A stretch of DNA of 18,722 nucleotides from Tetmemena sp. SeJ-2015 (taxonomy: Eukaryota; Ciliophora; Spirotrichea; Sporadotrichida; Oxytrichidae): contig JAJKFJ010023673.1 of NCBI GenBank assembly GCA_027382625.1, positions 1-18,722 of the forward strand, read 5' to 3'. A program made the translations under genes and the position numbers. The notes under the pieces were generated by a model. That model ran no database searches. It was not told where the DNA came from and saw nothing but the letters and a program-made list of their open reading frames with translations. Shown here one piece after another: positions 6,301-15,400 of this stretch. Position 1 is the first letter of the stretch; every line of letters begins with the position of its first letter.

Positions 6301-9102
6301 TCATCACTCTTATTAAACTTTTAGTCTCTCTTTTTGCTTTTAGATACCCTCGCAGATTTAAGCCTTCTTTTTTTCCTTAAAGACACATTATTTGAGAAAT
6401 CTTAAGTCTCATTCTAAAAGCCTGGATCTCTGAACTGAGGAGAGCAGAGTTCAGCTGATGAATTAAGTGGGTTCACACTGCCTCTTTTAGGTGTTTATTT
6501 ATCTCTGATGAGCGAATCACGCTTTAAAAGATTTCTCTGTAGCAAAGCAGCACTCTTTTTAAAATTTTAGCCTTTGGATTAGCTAATAGTAGCTTAAGAT
6601 AGCAAAGAATGAGAAATGTTTGGATTGCTGGCTTGGAGAGAAAAACTTTTACTTTACTAATTTAGCTGAGAGTTGAAGTTCATGATCGCTTCTTCAGTAT
6701 TACTACTACCTCTATCAAGCGCCTATCCAGTATAAAAATCTCTCTCAGAAGAAAGCTGATTGATAATTCTATTCGATTTTTGTGCTCTTTAATTAGTCTA
6801 AATTCGCAGAACATTAGGCTTCGAAAAACTTAAAAATAATAAAGAGTTAAATTTTCCAACTTTGATCTTCGTATTTAATGACTTTCTTGCTTTAGTTTGT
6901 ATGTTTTAGCTTTCTCTAGAGTAATCTATGCTTTGTCATTTCTTGGCCTTCTTATGTCATTATTTAGGGTTAGCTAATGTAATTTTGAAGCTGGGAGGAC
7001 TGAGGAGAATAAAGAGCAGTCACTCCAAACGCGCCACTAGTCATATCTTAAATTGGAATTCCAGCTTGAGAAACAGCATTTGTATTTTATAGATAGCTAT
7101 TGCTAGTGCTATCAATTTGGACTTAACTATGACTATAGTTGGAATTTTAATTAAAATCGGTGATTAATTAAAATAATAAATGGAAAGTTGCAACTTCTTG
7201 CCAGTTGAAATCGCAGACTTACCCCTGATCTGTAGCTTGTTCGATAGCTTATCAAAAATTAATATGAGTTTCTTCTTTAATCATCTTCGTAGCACCTCTC
7301 ATTAGTCGCTCGTACTCCTAGTCATCCTCATCATCTCTTCTTCATCTTAACTTGTATCGCTTATAACTCTGTATCGAGCGCTCCCACATAAAAGTTTCAA
7401 GCATAAAAAGTTCTCAGGATTTTATGCTGTATCGAATGGTTTAATAATTATTTAAATTTGACACACTGCAGTTGTCACTCATTTATTTCATTTTAATTTA
7501 ATTTCTAATTTATTCTCTTTTTTTTATTAAATTCTCAGCCATATTCTTATTGTAAACTCATTTATATTAGTATTTGATGAAAAATATATTTTTGTGGTGT
7601 CTTAATTAAGAGTGAGAGTTATTGCTATTGTTTACTATATAGGTAGCTGCAGTGCTCGCTCTCATTTGTTTACTAGAGTTTTGTATATATTTAGTACTTT
7701 GGGATTTGAATCTTGAGCTTTAATGACTTCTAAAATACAAAGTTCAAATTTCCATTGAGATTTTAATGGCTGGTATTAGGTGGAAGGTATGGGATCGAAG
7801 AGGCCGGTGTGAATGCAGTGTTTTCGCTGTCTCTATTTACAAATCCCTCCAATCTGTCTTCTTAGTTGAAACTCTCTGAGCTACTTTGAGTCAAATTTAG
7901 AATATCTGCATGCCCAGTTTTTTTCTTGTTAAAATTCAATATCGCTGAGTCTCGCAAAGATTTTCCTTTAGTTTTATAAATGTCATTAACTCCAGTATGA
8001 TTATGCAACAACGATTGGTCTTAGTGTGCTTTCTCACCAAATTTGTTCTAATGAGCATCATTATCAATTATTTGTCAACTCATAGATTCCCTTCCAGATT
8101 TTGCCTCAAATTATTAAATTAGTCAGAACTAATATTTTAATATCAACAATTAAATAAATACCACTTAAAAATTGCTACTTTCGTATTTCATACGTTTAGT
8201 ATAATTAGATAACCAAATAACTCCTAAAACTTCTCTACTGCATATTTAATAAAAATATTTATCTAATATGATATGATCAAAATTATAAAAATTTTATTTT
8301 TGCTATGCCTGATTCGAAAAATTAGATTGCAACTTATTTTGTAGATTATTTTTTGAGGACTGCTAAAAGTTTACCAAGCTTGCTGCTGAGTTTTAGTTTA
8401 GTTAGATTTAAGATTTATTCTATTGATAATCGTTATTTAAAGGTCTTCTTCCATTACTTTAAAAATATATTCAAAAGAAGAACTTGCGTATTGAGAAAAG
8501 TTTGTTACAGACTTTGCATCTTATTCATTCTTTTGAAATTATACCTTGCTTTAAGTATTTTCATTGAGAAGCTTGGAATTAGCAACCTTTTTTTCATCAT
8601 TTTGATTGTGGGGACTAGCTGCTGCAGTCCGTGCATGTACCTTAATATTAATAAATTAGTTTTAACTTCTACTGATGTATACTATTCTTTCGAAGGAGAA
8701 GTCTGCTGCTCACTTTTGAAATTTTTCTTTCTTCAACTACCTCAGGAGGCTTGCTTAACTTTTATACTTAAACCCTACTCGAATGCATAATTAATATTTG
8801 GATAACTCTTTGACGAAATGTTGAAATTCTTATTGGGTAATTTAGTGTGAAGAATTGAATTATAGTAGTCAGCCTCCTCTCAAGTTCTGATCAGCTTTTG
8901 AATAAGCACTTTATGCTTAGACTTCATTTTGATTTTAAAGTTGGAGATATCTTTTATTGGTCTTTGCTGGAAGATCCTTCACGTAGGATAAATTGAGAAC
9001 TGAGCTTTGTGGAGTGGCTATGAGACTCTTGTTTTAACTAGATGTGTCTTTTATTTTGAAGTTTTAAAAGCTTGCCAGCTATGGCTAGGGCAATTATTTC
9101 AT
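3324..9102 (-). CDS. Gene X: large low-complexity and coiled-coil protein (germline, IES-interrupted)
   Basis: Reads leftward from ATG at 9102 (MKQLPQPQLASFQNF) to TGA at 3326-3324 (IMAFLVWKAAILKEEEYDYVF). About 23 IESs and one GT-AG intron (7133-7222) must be removed; the product is roughly 1,400 residues. The N-terminal half is Ser/Asn/Gln-rich and probably disordered, followed by basic and acidic stretches (RKKRRLKSARVSKSKKRD). A coiled coil follows (NSLEHIDTKIKEAKRDKLME), then a possibly beta-rich stretch (NVYTGKINLKGQVGPIRLEF), then helical Lys/Trp/Tyr-rich segments such as RDAVIKRYWLKCKLAHIEKF that resemble IQ-like helices. I do not recognise a family. Junction peptides are continuous across all IESs, including a 7-bp pointer that fuses what first looks like two genes (7466-7646). 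A cytoskeletal or basal-body role would be a guess. Confidence 0.75.
3797..3815 (-). other. IES, 19 bp, pointer TCCCA
   Basis: Removal joins QASQNPKSSELFQLF in frame in gene X; otherwise TGA follows DSEYSQVK. Confidence 0.7.
4093..4152 (-). other. IES, 60 bp, pointer AAATT
   Basis: A length divisible by three with no TGA, so it is invisible to an ORF search. It is AT-rich and hydrophobic if translated; removal gives KSYSHQILRKLKKLKTEA. Confidence 0.65.
4280..4703 (-). other. Long IES, 424 bp, pointer ATTCA
   Basis: Repeats (TGAAT on the plus strand) at 4280 and 4704. Removal joins KLLRWRYIQQIWSWQCQLKV in frame. The interior is AT-rich; a 69-codon plus-strand ORF inside (4398-4607) has no recognisable pattern. 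Confidence 0.75.
4823..4852 (-). other. Tentative in-frame IES, 30 bp, pointer AATT
   Basis: An AT-rich 30-bp segment flanked by AATT; the frame is open with or without it. Removal would give CAWTTIKQIWDLMKV. Confidence 0.35.
5103..5142 (-). other. IES, 40 bp, pointer TAGC
   Basis: Removal joins NKNFVANNVEKCIMWNE in frame in gene X. Confidence 0.75.
5289..5310 (-). other. IES, 22 bp, pointer AAAGC
   Basis: Removal joins SFHKSRFSLNQKQFKAK in frame in gene X. Confidence 0.75.
5441..5476 (-). other. IES, 36 bp, pointer AAGAT
   Basis: Removal joins QLITFKIFFGQPSKKKK in frame; unremoved, the upstream frame ends in TGA inside the segment. Confidence 0.8.
5632..5656 (-). other. IES, 25 bp, pointer TTGATA
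   Basis: Removal joins LPSYTLIMSFDDPSFANYL in frame. Confidence 0.8.
5843..5887 (-). other. IES, 45 bp, pointer AGATT
   Basis: In-frame length, AT-rich. Removal gives VVQTNQIVNTYHHNKI. Confidence 0.65.
6048..6078 (-). other. IES, 31 bp, pointer TCTCT
   Basis: Removal joins MDRISLISLNMFYKNSLEH in frame. Confidence 0.8.
6145..6181 (-). other. IES, 37 bp, pointer ACTTCTT
   Basis: A 7-bp direct repeat. Removal gives EQEHHLDFLEAVQANSFKE in frame, together with the two short IESs just upstream in the gene. Confidence 0.8.
6208..6217 (-). other. Very short IES, 10 bp, pointer AGCAAA
   Basis: A 6-bp repeat with only 4 bp between copies. Combined with 6237-6270 it restores VEMLNLSSKEQEHHLDF. Confidence 0.7.
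6237..6270 (-). other. IES, 34 bp, pointer AGAGAT
   Basis: Removal joins EVLSRVEMLNLSSKEQ in frame in gene X. Confidence 0.75.
6827..6857 (-). other. IES, 31 bp, pointer AAGTT
   Basis: Removal joins IKYEDQSFSKPNVLRIQ in frame. Confidence 0.8.
7133..7222 (-). other. Intron in gene X, 90 nt, GTAAGT...ATAG
   Basis: A consensus 5' splice site GTAAGTCT and a 3' end CAACTATAG. Splicing joins QATDQG to HSQVQIDSTS in frame. No equivalent pointer repeat is present, so an intron fits better than an IES. Confidence 0.65.
7245..7289 (-). other. Tentative IES, 45 bp, pointer GCTA
   Basis: Contains the only remaining in-frame TGA between two coding stretches; removal joins ERLMRGAIEQATDQG. The 4-bp pointer is weak evidence. 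Confidence 0.45.
7331..7341 (-). other. Very short IES, 11 bp, pointer GATGA
   Basis: Removal joins VISDTSQDDEDDQEYERLM in frame. The sequence is a purine repeat, so a small indel is an alternative. Confidence 0.5.
7369..7426 (-). other. IES, 58 bp, pointer TCGATACAG
   Basis: An exact 9-bp direct repeat. Removal joins NNYQTIRYRVISDTSQD in frame. Confidence 0.85.
7466..7646 (-). other. IES, 181 bp, pointer ACTGCAG, separating two apparent genes
   Basis: A 7-bp direct repeat at both ends. Inside lie a TGA on the upstream side and an ATG on the downstream side, which together mimic a gene end and a gene start 44 bp apart. Removal instead gives QTNESEHCSVSNLNNYQ in frame. Confidence 0.7.
8060..8066 (-). 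other. Ultra-short IES, 7 bp, pointer ATAAT
   Basis: Two copies of ATAAT separated by 2 bp. Removal gives IYELTNNDAHQNKFGEK in frame and deletes the blocking TGA. AT-rich context weakens the repeat evidence. Confidence 0.5.
8098..8335 (-). other. IES, 238 bp, pointer CAAAAT
   Basis: A 6-bp repeat; a strongly AT-rich interior with no coding pattern. Removal joins SPQKIIYKIWKGIYELT in frame. Confidence 0.8.
8635..8674 (-). other. IES, 40 bp, pointer TACAT
   Basis: Removal joins RKNSIHARTAAASPHNQNDE in frame. Confidence 0.8.
8754..8766 (-). other. Very short IES, 13 bp, pointer TTAAG
   Basis: Removal joins YAFEQGLSKPPEVVEERK in frame; both flanking frames otherwise hit TGA. Confidence 0.7.
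8869..8890 (-). other. IES, 22 bp, pointer GCTGA, not AT-rich
   Basis: Removal joins SAYSKADYYNSILHTKL in frame; the upstream frame otherwise stops at TGA after NLRGG. Confidence 0.75.
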
Positions 9103-9408
9103 TTATTTTACAAAATTTGATTGACTATTTCACTCAACAACTAAATAGAACAAATTATTAACTAGAATTAAACAATTTTATAAGAACTGTGAAGAGGAAT
9201 AAGTTTTTTTAATCAGAGGTATTTTAAGAGTCTTTTTAAATAGAAAATTTAATTGAAACTGGTTTAGACGGGTCCCTATTTTAATTTTCAAAATAGGGAA
9301 CTAAAGAATGTAAATCGATTGAAGATAATATTTGATAAAATAGAAATAAATTTCTGAAAATATATCCTGTGGGTGATCCCTTTATATAATTAATTGAAAA
9401 TTTCATAA
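9103..9408. promoter_or_regulatory. Divergent intergenic region between genes X and Y
   Basis: 306 bp of AT-rich DNA between the two outward-facing start codons. No ORF. It should hold both promoters or, in the macronucleus, both chromosome ends if the loci become separate nanochromosomes. I see no clear TATA element; the only structure is the hairpin at 9273-9299. Confidence 0.55.
9273..9299. repeat. Perfect inverted repeat, 10-bp arms, 7-nt loop
   Basis: TCCCTATTTT and AAAATAGGGA flank AATTTTC. Its C3/G3-containing arms stand out in AT-rich surroundings. Function unknown. Confidence 0.8.
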
Positions 9409-12400
9409 ATGAGTGGCACCAACAACAAAAGCTCCCTTTCCTAAGACAGTAAGATCAGTTAAATTTATCTTATTCTCTATAGTAGCTGCAAAGTCAAAGA
9501 GTCCACGTCCCTAGATTAGTGGAAAAGATGTAGCCAAATAGTTCCCCTAGTCGAGTAAGGATCTCTCTGTGACTGCACAAGAAGTAGATAGAACTTAACG
9601 CACTTGAAGATTATAAATTAAATTTTACACTGTGAATCGCTCTATGGTGCGAGGGATTCAAAATGAATCCCAAATAAAATCTAATGAGTCTAGATCTGGT
9701 GATAACATCACCCAGAGTCCAAACGTAACTTACTAGAATCCTACATAGTAAACATCTTCTCTTTTTAACTTTATTTATTTTAAAGAATTTTCTCCTTTGA
9801 GACCAAAGCGTTCCTTGTCTCAACCAGAGTTCGATCTGAATATGGACTAGGCTGACATAGGGATCATAATGAGAAGAGCAGCTGTGCTCCAACAAAATGC
9901 CTCCATTAAAGGAAATGGTATCGGTTTAATCGATGAGGGAACTGTAAATGATGCAAATTTTGCAATTTATAACCATAGACCAGTTAACCTGAATGAAATA
10001 GACAATAATTATATTTGTCTAAAATATTTTTAATGAGTTATTCGGTTTCAACTTGGAAACGAGAATCCGTTAAATGGTGCACGAATGCACACTTCCACTG
10101 AGGGATGATTAAGAAGCTGCAGTCAAGAGAATTAAAACTGCTGAGGCGCACATTAAGAAAAATGCTAAGCATATTGATGAGTTAAATTTCATACTCTAAA
10201 AGACTGTGCATCGTCAATAATATATTCAATATTGATGATAAATTTGCAGAGGAGCACTTCGATGGAGGAAATCCACCAGCAGATTTTGCTGATGGAGAAT
10301 GAGAGAAAAGTTAGCGAGTCTGAACTGCAAAAGGACTTATCAACAGCGAGACAAAATTTCAGAGAGGCTCAAGAGAAAATCTAGTAGATCTTTTGAATAA
10401 CATTAATTTTATCGATGAGCTGATGAGAGCAGATAGAAGACTTCACGAACTTCTAAAAAAGGATATTCATTCGATGCGAAACGATATCCACGCTTTCAAG
10501 GATAAACTGAGCGATGATCATGTTCACTTCAAAATAGACTTCTCCAATAAGCATGAGAAATTCATGAATGAAGTTCATAAGCTTCAAGAACAGCTATCTC
10601 TCAATGGAGTGAGACTCCAGAACCACAATGAAGTAATTTAAAAGCATGAAACAATCGTTTCACAGTATAAACACAACATTTCTTTTTTAATTGAAATTAA
10701 ATTAACTTAGAGGAGCTATATGAGTCAGTTAATGACTTGAATGATAAGAAAATGGGGAAGAGCACATATGAGTCTGAGTTGATGGGGATAAGAAGGGACC
10801 TAAAGAATTGCAAATTCATTAACGAGGATACCTATAATTCTCTTCAGATGACAGATAACTATCTCCTCAAATTCCTCAAACTAGACATTCTTAATGATAT
10901 AGATAAGGAAGACTAATTTTAATGTGAAACTACAATTTATTGAATGAGGTAGTTGAAGCGATGTTTCAAACTGCTACTGACTCAGAAGTTGTTGAAAGAC
11001 TCATCGACTTCTAAATTTTCATTTAAGTGAATGTATATGAAGCTTATAATGACTTTTCCAAGCTCAGATACTTTAAACTCATATTGACTATTAAATTGAA
11101 GAATACTTTGAGCTCCAAAGGAAGATTGAGCAGTTTGAAATGCAAGAGTAAGCACCGGACTCCCTCCCTCAAACGACCATTGCAAACTAAGCTCATGCTG
11201 CTTCCTCAAAGAATATTACAGACGCAAATAAAAAACAGTTGCTGTCATAAAATTTGTAAACATAGAGACCATCTTCCAAATCTAATCAGAGGAGGCCATC
11301 TATTTAGCAAGCTCCACCACCAAAAAAGGTAAAAGGTAGTCAGTTTAACAAAGTAGGTTACAAAGTTCCAAAGTTTGAGAAGAAGATCTTAAGTGGCGGC
11401 TAAAATCTTAAGGAGGGAGAAAATGAGGAGAAAATCGTGCTCAAGTTTACCACATTCAATGGACTGCAGGAAGAAACTGAACCTATTGAGAGAATAACTA
11501 CTGAATTTGATTCTCTCAGAAAGAGAGTAGAATTTATTTATGAAATTTTAAATTATGGTGAAGAATTTAATAGAAAATATAAGGTCATCATAATCTAATT
11601 TATAATTTATTCATTTATTCTTCTGCTGCAATGGAGGAATAATAGCATGAGCGAAACATATTTTAGAGGTCTTCAGTTCTAGAAGCTATAATTTTAAAAA
11701 TACAATGACTAAAAGAGTTCAACACATCCTCTTTGATATGTAAGTAATCCCCAATTCTTAAAAAATCCCATAATTAAGAATAATTAATGAAGTAATGGAG
11801 TAAAAAAGGTCATTTTAAAGCTTAATCTCAAAAGACAATTATTTTATTTTCATGTTTTCATCTTAAAAATACTATTTAGGTTTCTGCTCATGAGTATCAA
11901 CAAATGGAGGAAGAAATTTTGTTTCAAAATGATGGCATGATAAAGGAATCAAGTTTCTAAAAACCTAATAAACTCAAAACTTGATAATTATTGGCGGGGA
12001 TGCTAAATATAATGCAAAGTACTGTCTGCTTCTTTACACACCTTGTATTTTACATAATAAGTGTACTTACTAATTAAAAAAATTCTCTCCTATAGTACTT
12101 CAAACCCAAAAGGTAATTGCTTCGATTAGTGCATCGCCAATGTTTAAACAGCATCATCACAATCACAGTAACTTCTCAAACCACCTAAGGACAGCTAGGC
12201 ATCCTATTGCAGAATTTTAAATAAGCAAGGATAACTCTGATGGCGAGGCAGTTTTTTCCAAGCTTTTGATTTTCATTTTATAGTAAGTGAAAGTTGCGAG
12301 GGAGAGGAAGATGATGATCAAATGGAAGAGCAAAAGGAGAATATGACTATCAAAGTTAGTTCATCAGTGCCTCAAGAGGAAGGTTCAGTAGAATTAATTG

Positions 12401-15400
12401 AAGCAGGAGCATTAGATGTTCCAATATAGTTTGCTAAGAAGAAGAGCAGGCAAAACATGATTCAAGCCTCATCTTCATCTTTAATGAGAGAATTAAATGA
12501 GTAAACCTTATATATAATGTTTTTTAAGTTGAGAAGAGTCATTGATAAGCACCCCAGCGCATAGAGTGAGGCGTGTGATTGGAAATAAGCGACCAGTAAT
12601 TAAAAAGATCATAGTGAACCCCTCCTCAAGCACACCATCAGAGTCCATTTTAGAATTAAAACAGCTGAAGATATAGCACGAGTAGATTAACTCTACCCTC
12701 ATAAACCAAGAAAGCAAAAAATTTTTAGTTTTATATGACTTATTTAGCAAATACAGGGATCACCATAAAAAGATAACAGAGCTTGAAGACTTGGATGATG
12801 AGCTGAAGGAAGTAGTCCTTTCTTCTCAAGAATAGCTCACAGAGTAGCAGATCAAGCTAAAATCTTTAGAATAGAGATGCGAACAAGTAAGGAAGCAAGC
12901 CAAGGAGGAGGACAATTTGTTGAGAGAAGAATTTGAAGAAAGGACAAGAGAACAGGATACCAAACTTGAGAACATGCAATTAAAATTATCGATATATTAT
13001 GAGTTTAATTATTTAATGCAAGGAGATCTAGAAATGGATTTGAAAAGAAGGATAAGAGAAAAATCAAACTACGATCTTTAATTCATTTATGGTTTGAATC
13101 AATATCTTTCAATGAAAAGAGTGGAGGCTGAGATTGTGAGCTTAAAAGATAAATAATTCAAAAGTGATGATACTTTAGCCAAGATTCTAGAAAGCATAAA
13201 GCTACTTCTTTATTCAACAAGAGCATTTGGTTAGCTTTGTAGATAAGACGAAGTAGATAAGAGTGCCATGCATTTGCTAGGATTAAAGATGAACGAATCT
13301 AATCAATTGTTATAATATTTAGACACATTATTTTATTGATCAAAGAATTCCTTCCTAGCAGAGGGTGCAAACTGTCTCTTCTAAAATAAAAGACTAGTCT
13401 CACTAAATTAACAGCATGCTCACTGGAATCTAATAATTTTAATTTTGTTGAATCTCAACTGATAACTCTAATGATGAACTAAATCATGGCGGCAGTTAAA
13501 TAGTTTCTCATAACTAATCCCAAACTAATCAAAAGCAAGTGATATCCATAGATAAAAACTGTCTATCATGCAGTGGATAACAAAATGTGGTTATGAATTT
13601 TCTTAATTCCTTATATTATTAATTATAAATAGATATGATGAGGTTATGAGTGCATTTAAATTGGCCTGTCTCCAGTACTAACCTCAAAAGGTTTCATTTA
13701 ACAATGAGCTCTATGATCGTAAAGCTTTGATAGAGATCTGTTTGCACAACTTAGACTAACTGAGTACTTCCTCTTTCATCAGATCTTTGAATTAGATAAG
13801 TGCAAGCACTGGCGTAGCTCAGCATAATTCTTTCTTCAATATCAATGATTCCTCCTTATCATTTAATATCTAGGTGCCCCTTGCTAATGAAAATCTTTCT
13901 TAGCTTTACCTTTCGCAGGCTAACATCAGAGAAGAAGATTCTTAGCAAGCGATTAAACACCTGGACAAATGGACTACTCAGACTGAGGAGGACAATAAAG
14001 TTAGAAATCAACTCAATAAGAGCAAGTCCTCCTCTCAAGCTAACTTTAAATCTGCTTTTAATATTTTTATTTATAATTCTATTAGTATTGAACTCTCCAA
14101 GGAATAATCGAGTAGAAAGAGAAAATGGAGGTGCTTTGTCAAGGCAGACAACTAACACCAACTTTTCTCCAAACCTCTCTGCAAACTACCTTTCACAACT
14201 ATAGTTACCAAATATTTATATTCACAACAGGTTTTGTCCAACTCTTAGTAAAGAAAAGGTGAGTCTAGTCAGATGCAAACCAAGAAACAGAAAAAAGCAG
14301 CAGCAGAGGAGCTTAGTAAGCTGACTAAGAAGATTAACGTTGAAGAATATGTAGGCAATAAAAACTTGCCATCTCTTAGGAAGGTTTCATAGTACAACTC
14401 TAGTCAGCTTTATAAAACTCTAAGTTAGCCAAAACCTGCAAGGGAGCTCTCTCGAAATACATATAATTAATTTAATCATTCAAGGAAATACAATTGAAAT
14501 ATTTTAATCGTCAAATCTATTTTGATGAGAATTTAATATTTTTAATCCTAATGATTAAATAATAGATTTTATGATTTGAAATGTGGTTTTGCCAACATTT
14601 GGGGGAAACTAATCAAACAGGGATTAGTTATTTTCTAGCTAGAGTAATCAAATCAATTTGAAAAATAGAGAAGCCCAATTAGACTAGAGAGATGGCAAAA
14701 ACATATCAACTGCTTCCAAAACGTTGATAGGCTTTAATGACTCAAGAATTAGAAGAAATTTATCTAACTCTCCTCACTTGGTTAATTATTTACTATCATG
14801 CATAATTATTTCTTTACTGTAATGAGAGCGAGGAGAAACAGTCCTCTATTTTCAGTGGCATTGAGAAAACGCAACGCCCTGAAATTTTATCTCCTCTCTC
14901 TCGACACAAAATTTAGGCGCCCACTTCAATTACTCCTTCTCATATTCTACATAGGAAGCAGTAAGTCTTTACAACATCCTCTGCCGCAGCTTCTCGAACT
15001 TTATTTGGTACCTATGAAAGAGAGATTAACTTTGCCTCTACAAGATAAGGCTAGAGAGAAAATGCTGAAAGTTTAAGATCGCAAGTACTTCTAGCCAATT
15101 CAGCAATAGACTCTTAAACTCAACTCCCACAATCTGTTGTTGCAGGAAATATGGCCATCAATATTGTTAGAACAATTGAAATAAAAGTTAATTAAATCTT
15201 TTTTATTAAAAAATTAACTAAGTATGTGCTAATTGGTGGAGCCTTTAATTGTTAATAAGTATTTAAAAGATTAGTTGAATAATGCAAGCAGCAACAACAA
15301 TAGCTATAATTAGAATTAAGATAAGCTTTTGAGTAGATACACGCACTCTTCCTAAAGAAAATACTTGAACACAGGAAGCGTTAGTGGAAGGCAATTAGCT

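Noticed and set aside
2686..8680. Frame breaks explained by one-base homopolymer deletions from long-read assembly
   Set aside because: I first suspected this at several A-runs, but at each site in genes X, Y and the 3' carboxypeptidase an exact direct repeat of the right spacing restores the frame without adding bases. It remains possible for the two deletions in 365-1389.
11740..11879. 140-nt GTAAGT...TTTAG intron joining two parts of gene Y
   Set aside because: Splicing leaves TGA just upstream or a short dead frame; the 10-bp pointer pair 11630/11903 explains the region better.
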